Assembly (NCBI RefSeq): GCF_000981895.1
Contig: NZ_LATD01000005.1
Span: forward strand, 31,980 to 95,979
Reading direction: 5' to 3'
Source of the DNA: Streptomyces odonnellii
Lineage (GTDB): Bacteria; Actinomycetota; Actinomycetes; Streptomycetales; Streptomycetaceae
Length of the DNA: 64,000 bases
Below are positions 1 through 7,682 of the stretch, one piece after another (the stretch's first letter is position 1; each line of letters opens with the position of its first letter). Made by a program: the position numbers and the translations under genes. The notes beneath the pieces were generated by a model. That model made no database searches, was not told the origin of the DNA, and was given only the letters and a program-made list of their open reading frames with translations.

Positions 1-274
1 CCTCCGTCAGGTCACCTTGGTCGACGCGATGAAGGGCCTGCCGTTCCATCAACTGTCGTAGCAGCTCAACGATGGTGAGTACCAATTTCACCAAGTCGCG
101 TTCGACGGTGTCCTGGTCGGTATGCAGTCGCCGGGAGAGCCGTTGGGCCCGGTCCTCGGAGGCGGGGAGATCGTCCGGGCCCGCGGGCAGCAGGCGGAAG
201 ACATCAGAGGCAGCGCGCGTGACCTCGTCCAGGTCGTGTATCGGCGATTCGTGTCCCCGATCGTGGCCGTTCAT
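1..274 (-). CDS. gvpK: Gas vesicle protein GvpK (C-terminus beyond window)
   Basis: The reverse strand from the ATG at 274 stays open to the window edge, giving about 91 residues. The segment LVKLVLTIVELLRQLMERQA followed by a Val-Asp-Gln-Gly-Asp-Leu-Thr stretch is the conserved GvpK core. The start overlaps the stop of the preceding gvpS by four bases (ATGA), and the gene is last in the usual streptomycete order O-A-F-G-J-L-S-K, which supports the call. GvpK is an accessory protein of gas-vesicle assembly; its exact role is not settled. The C-terminus is missing only because the window ends here. Confidence 0.88.
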   Translation of the reverse strand, partial: MNGHDRGHESPIHDLDEVTRAASDVFRLLPAGPDDLPASEDRAQRLSRRLHTDQDTVERDLVKLVLTIVELLRQLMERQALHRVDQGDLTE

Positions 275-558
275 GGCGCTGTCCCCGTCACTTCTCCGGG
301 ACGACGGCCCGCGGCAGAGGCCTCCAGCGACCGCTGTTCCGTGCGGATGGAGACAATGAGGGCTCGCAGAGAGATCCGTACCAGATCGACGTCCGCGATG
401 GAGAGCGTCAGGTCGCCTGTCAGCACCACACCTCCGGTGAGCAGCCGGTCGAGGAGATCGATCAGGGCGATCTGCCGGCCGGCGAGAGGGTGTGCGTCGT
501 CGTCGGCCCACGGCCGGCGGTCGACGGGCTGAGTCGCGGGGCGGGGGCTGTGGGTCAC
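271..558 (-). CDS. gvpS: Gas vesicle structural-family protein GvpS/GvpJ-like
   Basis: This 95-residue protein starts with GTG at 558, chosen because it overlaps the gvpL stop as GTGA. The open frame runs further upstream, but that part has no homology. After a short Pro/Arg-rich leader, residues from about 28 (RQIALIDLLDRLLTGGVVLT then DLTLSIADVDLVRISLRALI) form the helix-strand-strand-helix fold of the GvpA/J/M/S family. Such minor shell-type proteins are thought to nucleate or cap the vesicle. Position seventh in the operon argues for the gvpS name, though sequence alone does not cleanly separate S from J. Confidence 0.85.
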   Translation of the reverse strand: MTHSPRPATQPVDRRPWADDDAHPLAGRQIALIDLLDRLLTGGVVLTGDLTLSIADVDLVRISLRALIVSIRTEQRSLEASAAGRRPGEVTGTAP

Positions 559-1409
559 TGGGTTCCCGCCTCCGGTTGCGTCGGTCCGGCTCCGGCGGCA
601 CCTTCGTGGTGGCTCTCCTGCGCGTCGTCGGTGTCGTCCGAGGCCGTGAACGAGTACGGAGCCCACGGTCCGGTGATGTCCACACGGACTCCGTCGAGAT
701 TTCCGGCGGTGCCAAGGAGCCGTTCCTGGAACTCCGCGCCGCCTTGCCGAGGCACGAGATAGGCGTTGTTGGAGACGTTGCAGCCCGGCCCCGTGGCGAG
801 CTCGCCCTCCTGGAGGCGGTGCTCAACGCGGTCGACGGCGAGGCCGCGGGCGGCGGCGTCGATGCTCAGGACCGCGTCACGGGCCGCCCGCCAGGCATCC
901 TCGCCGGACCTGCGCTGACGCTGACGGCTGCGCAGGTAGTCGCGGCCCGGACTCGTGCCGGTCGCGGCCGACACGGCCGCCGGGGCCGGTGATCCGGGGG
1001 CGGGAGGCAGTGCGTAGACCTTGACACCCCACTCCACATGTCCGGCGAGCTGATCGAGCAACAGGGCGAACTCATCCGCGCGCCGGTCCAGCATGTCGCG
1101 TACGCGGTTGTCGTCGAGGTGGAGTGTGGCCAGCCGCAAGGGAAGCACGGTGGTACGGGCGAAGACAGCCTCGACGACGGAGTGATGGGCACGCGCCACC
1201 GACTCCAGCCAGTCCAGATCCTCAAGCCGGGCCTTCAACGCGGTTTCCCCGAAGTCGCTTTCCGGTACGGAGGACACCACCACGGCCAGTCCCTGTGCAC
1301 CCACCAGGCGAACCGGTGCTCCCGCCACTCCTCGTACGTGGGACAGGGCTTCCTCCAGCGCGGCGTCCGCACGGGTCACCGCGTAGCCATAGCTCATATA
1401 CACGCTCAT
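555..1409 (-). CDS. gvpL: Gas vesicle protein GvpL/GvpF family
   Basis: This 284-residue protein begins MSVYMSYGYAVTRAD, the N-terminal ferredoxin-like strand of the GvpF/L family. It carries the family signature around VLPLRLATLHLDD and a C-terminal sheet ending ITGPWAPYSF, the match to the GPLPPYSF of GvpF in the same operon. It is longer than GvpF because of a Ser/Pro/Arg-rich insertion around residues 135-170 and an acidic tail. It overlaps gvpJ by ATGA upstream and gvpS by GTGA downstream, so translation is probably coupled. GvpF/L proteins accompany the shell protein during assembly. Confidence 0.9.
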   Translation of the reverse strand: MSVYMSYGYAVTRADAALEEALSHVRGVAGAPVRLVGAQGLAVVVSSVPESDFGETALKARLEDLDWLESVARAHHSVVEAVFARTTVLPLRLATLHLDDNRVRDMLDRRADEFALLLDQLAGHVEWGVKVYALPPAPGSPAPAAVSAATGTSPGRDYLRSRQRQRRSGEDAWRAARDAVLSIDAAARGLAVDRVEHRLQEGELATGPGCNVSNNAYLVPRQGGAEFQERLLGTAGNLDGVRVDITGPWAPYSFTASDDTDDAQESHHEGAAGAGPTQPEAGTQ

Positions 1410-1861
1410 CGGTCATCGCTCCCGCGTCGGCGAGTGCCCTGATCCGGCTCGCTCTCCTCACGCCGCACAGCCTCGTCGTCCACCAGGGAAGCAGCGCTGT
1501 CGGCGGGGGCCAGCGAGCGCCGGCGCAGGTTCTCCACCTCTGCGCGCAGCCGACGGTTCTCCTCCGCCAAGGACGGCCTTCCGCTGTCCTCCCTGGCCCG
1601 GGACGAAAGCGACGGATCGTGTTCCCACCAGTCGATGCCCATCTCCTTGGCCTTGTCGACGGAGGCCACGAGCAGCCGGAGCTTGATGGTGAGCAGTTCG
1701 ATGTCCAGGAGGTTGATTTGGATGTCCCCGGCGATGACGATTCCCTTGTCAAGGACCCGCTCAAGGATGTCGGCGAGGTTCGCGGACGAGCCCTGTCCGT
1801 ACGGCGACACCGTCTGCGCGGGCCGCGGGACGGGCCGTCGGGCCTGTGTCGGATCCGTCAC
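1406..1861 (-). CDS. gvpJ: Gas vesicle protein GvpJ
   Basis: This 151-residue protein has the GvpA/J core at about residues 28-75 (NLADILERVLDKGIVIAGDI, then a LLDIELLTIKLRLLVASVD run). A coiled-coil-like charged segment around LAEENRRLRAEVENLRRR and a hydrophilic tail follow, as is usual for GvpJ rather than the main shell protein. It starts with an ATGA overlap on gvpG and ends with an ATGA overlap on gvpL. GvpJ is a minor component thought to shape the conical tips and to be needed for vesicle formation. Confidence 0.9.
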   Translation of the reverse strand: MTDPTQARRPVPRPAQTVSPYGQGSSANLADILERVLDKGIVIAGDIQINLLDIELLTIKLRLLVASVDKAKEMGIDWWEHDPSLSSRAREDSGRPSLAEENRRLRAEVENLRRRSLAPADSAASLVDDEAVRREESEPDQGTRRRGSDDR

Positions 1862-2205
1862 GACGCATCAGACCTCCGTTTTGTCCGCTCAGCGCGCGGG
1901 GGCGCGGCGGCTCCTTCCTCTGCTTCCCCGGCTCGTTCCTCACCCGGCGGCGTTGCTGGAACGTCGGCGACGTACGCACCCTGGATGGATTCGAGCCGGT
2001 CGAGGAGTTCGTCCTCACGCCGGTCGAACTCCCGCTCGCTGATGCGGCCTTCCAGCAGTTCCCGCTCCAGTTCGGCGAGCCGGCGCTCGATCGGAGCGGT
2101 GTCGTAAGCCTCTTGCTCGGCGACCTCGGTCACCCGCCTCACCACCCATCCGACGCCTCGTACCGGTGCCAGCGGCACGGTCAGGATCTGAGTCAGCAGG
2201 CCCAT
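1858..2205 (-). CDS. gvpG: Gas vesicle protein GvpG
   Basis: This 115-residue protein opens MGLLTQILTVPLAPVRGVGW, the standard GvpG N-terminus. The segment IERRLAELERELLEGRISER follows, then the family helix EFDRREDELLDRLESIQ. The tail is acidic and Ala/Pro-rich. A GAGGAG ribosome site lies seven bases before the ATG. GvpG is an accessory factor that acts with GvpF/L and J in vesicle nucleation. It lies 15 bases after gvpF and overlaps gvpJ by four bases. Confidence 0.9.
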   Translation of the reverse strand: MGLLTQILTVPLAPVRGVGWVVRRVTEVAEQEAYDTAPIERRLAELERELLEGRISEREFDRREDELLDRLESIQGAYVADVPATPPGEERAGEAEEGAAAPPRAERTKRRSDAS

Positions 2206-2220
2206 CGCGGGCTCCTCACG

Positions 2221-2934
2221 TCATACGAAGCTGTAGGGCGGCAACGGCCCTCTGAGGCGCAGTTCGACGTCCGGCCCGTACCGCTCGGCCAGCTTTTCCG
2301 CTGCGGAGGTGAACTCCCGCACCCGGTCCCGGTCCACGAGAAACGACACATTGAGGAAGTACTCGGATGTCGCGCCGCCCTCCGACTCGGCGTCGGCGCA
2401 CGGACGCAGTGCCTCGGTCACCTCTGCCGTCAGGCTGTCCTGCCGCGCCGCCACCTCCCGGGCGACCAACTCGCCCAGCGCCAGCCGCTCCTCGTACGTT
2501 CCACCGCCGCCCCGCGTAGCCTCGTTCAGCCCGCGTACCTCGTCGGACTCCTCGATCACCTGCCGCAGTAGCGTTTCCTCGTCCTCGGACGCCTTGAGAT
2601 TGAACTCCACCCGCCCTGCCAACTCCGCGAGCCGCTCGCTGTACAGCTCGGCATGCTCGCTGAGTGCCGCTCGTACCGTGTCGTCGTCCGCGGCGGTGAG
2701 ACCGAAGCGCATGGGCAGTACCGCGTGCTCGGACAACAGCCGCTCCTGCACCTCGTGATGGGCGCTGAGATCCCTGCGCTTGGCGCGCAATTTCTCCGGG
2801 GCGTCACTCACGACCGCCTTGAGTGCTCCTTCGGTGACGGTACGCAGCGAAGGAGCCTCTTCCCCCACACCGTGCAGGTCGTCAAGGCGCGGATCGCACT
2901 CGGAGGAGGTGATGGCGTAGACGTAGACGGACAT
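2221..2934 (-). CDS. gvpF: Gas vesicle protein GvpF
   Basis: This 237-residue protein has the full GvpF/L layout: N-terminal MSVYVYAITSS strand, central helical part with VLPMRFGL at about residues 73-80, and a C-terminal domain ending LRGPLPPYSFV. It starts three bases after the gvpA stop. GvpF is the accessory protein that binds the shell protein GvpA and contacts the growing vesicle face. It is the shorter of the two GvpF/L paralogues in this operon. No defect is visible. Confidence 0.92.
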   Translation of the reverse strand: MSVYVYAITSSECDPRLDDLHGVGEEAPSLRTVTEGALKAVVSDAPEKLRAKRRDLSAHHEVQERLLSEHAVLPMRFGLTAADDDTVRAALSEHAELYSERLAELAGRVEFNLKASEDEETLLRQVIEESDEVRGLNEATRGGGGTYEERLALGELVAREVAARQDSLTAEVTEALRPCADAESEGGATSEYFLNVSFLVDRDRVREFTSAAEKLAERYGPDVELRLRGPLPPYSFV

Positions 2935-2937
2935 CGG

Positions 2938-3405
2938 CTACTCCTCCTCACGGTGTCTGACCGGCCGCTCACGGTGTCTGGCCAGCCGCTTCGCACTGCC
3001 CCGCCTTGGTTCCGGCTCCGCCTCTTCCTTCTCCTCACCTGTCCCACCGGTCCGGCCGGCCTGGAAGGAATCCGTGATCGCTTCGACCGCACCCGTCAGG
3101 GCACCTTTGCTCTTGCCGCGCGCTCCGCCCTCGGTCACTTCACCCACCACGCCCGTCAGCGTCTGGGGGGCTTTGCGACCGGCCTCCAGGTCGAGGCGGT
3201 TGCACTCCTCGGCGAAGCGGAGATATGTATCGACGCTCGCGACGACAACGCGCGCGTCGATCTTGAGAAGTTCGATACCGACGAGGGATACGCGGACGAA
3301 CGCGTCGATGACGAGGCCGCGATCCAGGATCAGCTCCAGGACGTCATAGAGGTTTCCACCGCCACCTACGGCGATCTGACCGCTTTGCTGCGGCACTACA
3401 GTCAC
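2938..3405 (-). CDS. gvpA: Major gas vesicle shell protein GvpA, long C-terminal tail
   Basis: A GTG start at 3405 follows an AAGGGAG ribosome site. Residues about 18-65 ([20 protein letters not shown], then [20 protein letters not shown]) are the canonical GvpA shell fold that polymerises into the gas-permeable wall. The protein is 155 residues, about twice the length of cyanobacterial or archaeal GvpA, with a charged tail rich in Glu, Arg and Gly. Long-tailed GvpA forms occur in streptomycetes, where floating cells have not been generally observed, so the structure these genes build here is uncertain. Confidence 0.9.
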   Translation of the reverse strand: MTVVPQQSGQIAVGGGGNLYDVLELILDRGLVIDAFVRVSLVGIELLKIDARVVVASVDTYLRFAEECNRLDLEAGRKAPQTLTGVVGEVTEGGARGKSKGALTGAVEAITDSFQAGRTGGTGEEKEEAEPEPRRGSAKRLARHRERPVRHREEE

Positions 3406-3441
3406 GACGACTCCCTTCGGTGCTCCCGCGGCTGCCGACGG

Positions 3442-3819
3442 TCACTTGCGATCGATCTGGCCCCGTGCGTATCGCCGACGGCGCTCGTACTCCGTGAGCC
3501 TGCCTTCTTCATCCAGTCGCACGCGGTAGCTCGCCATCACACTGGTGGTGTCGGGCACCCGCGAGATTTCGAGCACCTCCACATCGGCCTGCCACCCCTC
3601 CTCCGTACGCTTGACGGCTGACACCGACTCGGGCCGCGTCCCCAGAAGCCCGGCGAGCTGCTCCGTGGCCTCGCGCATCGCCCCGCCCATCGCCAGAGGG
3701 CGGGACACCGGCTCCCTCTCCTGCTCGCCGCCACGGCCCGCACCCGCGGCCTCACGGCGGCTGCCCGATGTCTTCGGACGTCCCGTTCCGTCGAGGTCCC
3801 TGCGCCGGCTGCCGCCCAT
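3442..3819 (-). CDS. gvpO: Gas vesicle protein GvpO
   Basis: The chosen ATG at 3819 has a GGAGCAGGAG site just upstream; the frame is open further up but without homology. The 125-residue product has a polar N-terminus (about residues 1-45) and a GvpO domain with LAGLLGTRPESVSAVKRTEE, WQADVEVLEISRVPDTT and ASYRVRLDEEGRLTEYERRR. It is the first gene of the operon, as in other streptomycetes. GvpO is an accessory protein whose function is not defined. Confidence 0.87.
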   Translation of the reverse strand: MGGSRRRDLDGTGRPKTSGSRREAAGAGRGGEQEREPVSRPLAMGGAMREATEQLAGLLGTRPESVSAVKRTEEGWQADVEVLEISRVPDTTSVMASYRVRLDEEGRLTEYERRRRYARGQIDRK

Positions 3820-3989
3820 GTCGCTCCTGCTCCACATCCGGTATGCACAATTTGATGCTTTTGCTCGAAAAGCGCGATATCTCCAGTGAAGCACCGGCGG
3901 CGTGCGGCGGGCAAAGGATGGAGGTGGCGAAGCGCTCAGGGGCCGGGGCCGTGCTGCTCAGGCGGCTCGGCGCTCGGTGTCACGGGCTG
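3820..3989 (-). promoter_or_regulatory. Intergenic region expected to hold the gvp operon promoter
   Basis: This 170-base gap between the oxidoreductase stop and gvpO contains an unusually AT-rich patch at about 3841-3892 (reading on the minus strand through TTTTCGAGCAAAAGCATCAA). No clear sigma-B-type or vegetative -35/-10 pair can be fixed by eye, so the promoter call rests on position and composition. Confidence 0.3.
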
Positions 3990-5618
3990 TCACGGGCCGT
4001 CGGTCTCGCCTCCGCGGCCCCCGCGGGCGAGTGTGCGCTGCGCCATGGTGAGCAGCCGCCCGGCGCCATGGGCGCGGAGTGCGGCGCGGGCCGCGTTGGC
4101 ACCGGGTGCGCCGTGGACCGCGCCGCCGGGGTGGGCGGACGCGGAAGCGAGATACAGGCCTTTCACCGGAGTCTCGGGGCGGCCGGTCCCGGGAAGCGGC
4201 CGGAACACCGCCTGCTGGTGGAGGGCGGTCGTACCGCCGTTGACCGCCCCGTCGCGCAGATTGCTGTCGGCGGCCTGGAGCGTGGGCGGCGCGAGGACGC
4301 GACGGGCCAGGATGCGATGGCGGAACCCGGGAGCGTACCGCTCGACCTGTTCCTCGATCCGGTCAGCCATGGCTTCCTGCTCGCCGCGGTCCCACCGTCC
4401 CTTCAGGCCGTCGGGACCCGCGTCTCCCCTGACGCGGCGCGGCACATGGGTGTACGCCCACGCCGACTCCGTACCGGCGGCCGAGCGTGTCGCGTCGGAC
4501 GTCGTCATCTGGCCGAGGAGTGCGAACGGCCGGTCGGGGATCCTGCCCATGGCGATCTGTGCCGCGAATCGGGTGAGGTCGTCCACGCTATCGGCGAGAT
4601 GGACGGTGCCGGCCGAGGCCGCCTCCGGAGCCGTCCAGGGCACGAGCCGGTCAAGGGCCCAGTCGACCTTGAAGGTGGCCCAGTCCCATTGGAAGCGGCG
4701 CAGATCCTCCCAGATCCGGGACGGCAGATGGCCGGCGCCGACGAGTTCGCGGTACAGAACCGGCGCCGACACGTCCGCGAGGACGGCTCTGCGTACGGGG
4801 ACGGCCTCGCCCGTGGCGGTACGCACTCCCACCGCTCGGCCGCTCCGTACGACGACCCGTGTCACCCGCTCCCCACAGCGGACGACGACACCGCGCCGGC
4901 GCAATCGGTTCACCAGCGCCGCTGTCAGCTCGCCCGATCCACCGACCGGCACCGGAAATCCGTACGTCTGGCCGAGCATGGACATCAGCCAGCCGAATCC
5001 GCCGCTGACCGCGGACTCCGGCCCCAGATCGGCGTGCAGCGCGTTGCCCGCGAGCAGCAGCCGGCCGCCCTCGCCGGCGAACTCCTCCTCGCCGAGGCGC
5101 CGTACCGGCAGGAGCATGCTGCGCGCGAGCCGCAGTCCGCCCGCTCCACGCAGCCGGGCCGCGAGCCCGGCCATGGCCCGTACGGGTGGAAAGGGAGTGA
5201 AGAGCGCGCGCAGGAGGTCCTCCCGCACCCGGTCCCAGATCCGGCAGAGGCCGATCCAGGACTGACCGTCGCCGGGTGCGAACGTGTCCAGTCCGGCCGC
5301 GGTCACCCGGCGGTCGCGGTCGAGCACGGCGCAGCGTCCGTCCCGCAGGGGGTGCGCGACGACATGAGGGGCATGGCTCCAGCGCAGCCCCTCCGCGTGC
5401 AGATCGAGCCCGGCCAGTACGGGTGAGGCAGCGGCCATCGGGTAGAAGGCGCTGAACACATCACTCACGTAGTCGGGGTGGACCCCGCGGTCGCTGCGTA
5501 CGGCACCACCAGGCTCGTTCTGTTCCTCCAGCACCTCCACACTCCAGCCGGCGTCGGCGAGCAGGTTGGCCGCCACGAGGCCGTTGGGTCCGGCTCCGAT
5601 CACCACCGCGTCGGTCAT
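3990..5618 (-). CDS. FAD-dependent oxidoreductase, phytoene-desaturase/PYROXD2-like
   Basis: This 542-residue protein begins with the FAD-binding Rossmann motif MTDAVVIGAGPNGLVAANLL and the following acidic strand end (VEVLEEQNEPGGAVRS), as in the phytoene dehydrogenase/PYROXD2 family. The C-terminal motif GLYLASASAHPGGAVHGAPG is the second FAD-contacting element of that family. No carotenoid synthase or cyclase lies nearby, so a carotenoid substrate is not supported. Its stop is followed after 170 bases by the gas-vesicle operon. Upstream it overlaps nothing, but its own ATG overlaps the stop region of the next SRPBCC gene in the transcript order (ATGA at 5615-5618), so the two are coupled. 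Confidence 0.85.
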   Translation of the reverse strand: MTDAVVIGAGPNGLVAANLLADAGWSVEVLEEQNEPGGAVRSDRGVHPDYVSDVFSAFYPMAAASPVLAGLDLHAEGLRWSHAPHVVAHPLRDGRCAVLDRDRRVTAAGLDTFAPGDGQSWIGLCRIWDRVREDLLRALFTPFPPVRAMAGLAARLRGAGGLRLARSMLLPVRRLGEEEFAGEGGRLLLAGNALHADLGPESAVSGGFGWLMSMLGQTYGFPVPVGGSGELTAALVNRLRRRGVVVRCGERVTRVVVRSGRAVGVRTATGEAVPVRRAVLADVSAPVLYRELVGAGHLPSRIWEDLRRFQWDWATFKVDWALDRLVPWTAPEAASAGTVHLADSVDDLTRFAAQIAMGRIPDRPFALLGQMTTSDATRSAAGTESAWAYTHVPRRVRGDAGPDGLKGRWDRGEQEAMADRIEEQVERYAPGFRHRILARRVLAPPTLQAADSNLRDGAVNGGTTALHQQAVFRPLPGTGRPETPVKGLYLASASAHPGGAVHGAPGANAARAALRAHGAGRLLTMAQRTLARGGRGGETDGP

Positions 5619-6130
5619 CGCTCCGTCCCCTCTCCGGCCGCCGCGCCTCCCCCGTGCGGGGCGGACGTGGCGGCCCTGGAAGAGCCGGGCGACGCGGGGC
5701 TGTCGTGTTCCACCGCCTTCGCGAGCCGGCTGAGCATGCTGCGGTGCCGGATCTGCAAGAACGCGTCCAGGACAAGGTTGTGGGCCGTGCCGGCGAAGCC
5801 GCGCAGTGGGTGCTCGTCGACGATCACGAGCGTCTCGTCACCCCAGGACCGGATGTCGAAAGCGATGCGCGCGGTGCCGAGCGGCCCGCTGTGTGCCTCC
5901 AACTCCAGCCATTGCAGAGGCTCGTGGCGTCGGACGACGGTCTGTCCACGGAACTCCTTGGAGCCCAGCCGCACTGCGTACGTGAGGGAGGAACCGACCT
6001 CGGGCCAGCGTCCCGCCTGAGGGAAGGAGCGTGCCGTGCCAACCACCCACTCGGCGTATCGCTCCGGATCGGAGAGGACCCTCCAGACAGCGGCCGGTTC
6101 GCGTGCGATGAGCTGGTGCCGTACGGCCAT
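5615..6130 (-). CDS. SRPBCC (START-like) family protein
   Basis: The open frame extends far upstream, but the ATG at 6130 has a GGGAGGG site three bases before it and begins the homology (MAVRHQLIAREPAAVWRVLS). The 171-residue product shows the polyketide-cyclase/SRPBCC fold: AVWRVLSDPERYAEWV, mid-region strands, and the long C-terminal helix around LVLDAFLQIRHRSMLSRLAK. Such proteins bind hydrophobic ligands. It is translated just ahead of the FAD oxidoreductase with a four-base overlap, suggesting that the two act on a common lipid-like substrate. That is inference. Confidence 0.85.
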   Translation of the reverse strand: MAVRHQLIAREPAAVWRVLSDPERYAEWVVGTARSFPQAGRWPEVGSSLTYAVRLGSKEFRGQTVVRRHEPLQWLELEAHSGPLGTARIAFDIRSWGDETLVIVDEHPLRGFAGTAHNLVLDAFLQIRHRSMLSRLAKAVEHDSPASPGSSRAATSAPHGGGAAAGEGTER

Positions 6131-6485
6131 GTGCCCTCCCTGGCGCATCGGCTGTGAGCTGTGACGAGTGCGGGTCCGAGCCCCGGAGGGGGCATGGCCG
6201 TCGGGCGGGGTGCCGTACGTCGATGAAATCACCGTATGCGCGATTCGGCGGCCCGGCTTGGGTCCTGTGCCGTGCGCGCGTCCGGTCCGCGTTGTCCCGG
6301 CATTCCGCTCGGCCGGCGGGAAAGCCGCCACCGATAGGACGCCTCCCCAGCGTTCGCCCCGAGACGCGACACGCACAGCCCGCGAAAGGCAACCGCGGCC
6401 TCGCCGCCGTTCGGGTCTCCCCCGCCCCGCTTCCTCCGCCAGGTGCGCGGTCTCCTGGGTCGTACGCCTCGCACAGGCACCGTGA
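6131..6485. other. Intergenic, no gene seen
   Basis: 355 bases between the SRPBCC gene and the glycosylase stop. Open frames crossing it lack homology and ribosome sites. It should hold the promoter of the SRPBCC-oxidoreductase pair; no clear motif was found. Confidence 0.5.
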
Positions 6486-7265
6486 TCAGTCCGGCTGGCA
6501 CCGGGGGCACCACACCGTTCCACGCCCCGCGACGCGCCCCCGGCGCAGAGACTCGCCACAACGCGGGCACGACGCGTCGGTACGGTCCCGGTGCCCCGTG
6601 AGCCAGGAATCGCGCGGTGGTACGCGGCCCGCGCGCACCGCGGACCGGAGGGTGCGCCGCATGTCCGTGTAGAGGCGGCCACGCTGCTCTTCCGTGAGCG
6701 TGTCGGCACGGTGAGCCGGGTGCAGCCTGGCCCGCCACAGGATTTCGTCGACCAGCAGATTGCCGAGCCCCGCCAGCCGGGACTGGTCGACGAGGAGCGG
6801 CTTGACGCTTCCGCGCCGTCCACTGAGGAGCCGGTCGAAGTCCCCGCGGGCGATCTTCGTCGCGTCCGGCCCCTGACCGTCCAGAATCCGGGCGACGCCG
6901 GATTCCTCCGCCAGCCAGAGGCCCTTGAGCTTGCGCTGGTCGCGATAGCGCAGTTGTCGATCGTGTCCCACTGTGAACGCGACGCGGTCATGCGTGTGGA
7001 GCTCTTCGGCGGGGCGGCAGCACACGAGCAGTCCGGTCATGCCGAAATGCAGGAGCACGGTGGGCCCGTCGGTGCGAGCGAGCAGCCACTTCCCGCGCCG
7101 CTCGGGCTCGGCGAAGCTCCGCCCTTCCAGTTCCTGACGGAACCGCCGCACACTCACACCGTGCAGTACACCGGCGTCGTACACCTCCACGCGCTCGATC
7201 GTCCGCCCCTGGGCGCAGGACGCGAGACAGGAGCGAAACGCTTCGACATCGGGCAGCTCGGGCAC
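6486..7265 (-). CDS. Fpg/Nei-family DNA glycosylase
   Basis: The GTG at 7265 gives PELPDVE directly after the initiator, the obligatory N-terminus in which Pro2 is the catalytic nucleophile and Glu3 assists. A GGGAAAGAG site lies about nine bases upstream. The conserved Lys sits in RRGKWLLA near residue 57, and the C-terminal zinc finger is complete (CPRCGESLRRGRVAGRGTVW followed by CPRC). At 259 residues it is slightly short for Fpg (about 285). It removes oxidised bases and cleaves the abasic site. Whether it prefers 8-oxoguanine or oxidised pyrimidines cannot be decided by eye. Confidence 0.9.
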   Translation of the reverse strand: MPELPDVEAFRSCLASCAQGRTIERVEVYDAGVLHGVSVRRFRQELEGRSFAEPERRGKWLLARTDGPTVLLHFGMTGLLVCCRPAEELHTHDRVAFTVGHDRQLRYRDQRKLKGLWLAEESGVARILDGQGPDATKIARGDFDRLLSGRRGSVKPLLVDQSRLAGLGNLLVDEILWRARLHPAHRADTLTEEQRGRLYTDMRRTLRSAVRAGRVPPRDSWLTGHRDRTDASCPRCGESLRRGRVAGRGTVWCPRCQPD

Positions 7266-7421
7266 ACAACACTCTTTCCCGGCACAGCGCTTCCGTCGCC
7301 ACTATCGGGGAATTCTTCGGCCGGGCGGCCCATCCGAACGGTCGCCACGACGCAGCGGCACTTCCGTCCGATCCGGGTCCCCAGGGCGCCACGAGCGGGC
7401 GCACTGGATCGTCGGCCCCCG

Positions 7422-7589
7422 GTGGCGCCTCGTGACCCGAAGTCGTCTTACCAGCGTGGTGGGCAGCGCTCCCACAGCGGCGCGGAAGGGCCCACGAGGG
7501 ACCAGCTGTACGAAGAAGCCAAGAAGCGCAACGTCCATGGCCGCTCCTCGATGACCAAGCGGCAGCTTGAGGACGCGCTTGGGCGCTGA
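7422..7589 (+). CDS. Short protein or 5'-truncated remnant, Rho-N-like plasmid-stabilisation family
   Basis: The last about 45 codons encode RGGQRSHSGAEGPTRDQLYE and AKKRNVHGRSSMTKRQLEDAL. This matches the C-terminal half of a small streptomycete family annotated as plasmid stabilisation or Rho N-terminal domain-like, which is normally about 100 residues. The N-terminal half (a Lys/Glu-rich helix region) is not found upstream in any frame. The GTG at 7422 is the nearest in-frame start, but no ribosome site precedes it, so this may be a broken copy. It sits at the edge of a stretch with several pseudogenes. Confidence 0.45.
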   Translation: MAPRDPKSSYQRGGQRSHSGAEGPTRDQLYEEAKKRNVHGRSSMTKRQLEDALGR

Positions 7590-7682
7590 CGGAGATGCGG
7601 CAGGGCCTCGGCTGTGGGACACGCGGACTGGATCTCGTATCGCTCGTCGGCGTGATACGGACGGTGTGCGGTGCAAGCGGGG

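Noticed and set aside
3990..6130. Carotenoid biosynthesis cluster
   Set aside because: Only one desaturase-like flavoprotein is present; no phytoene synthase, cyclase or polyprenyl synthase lies around it.
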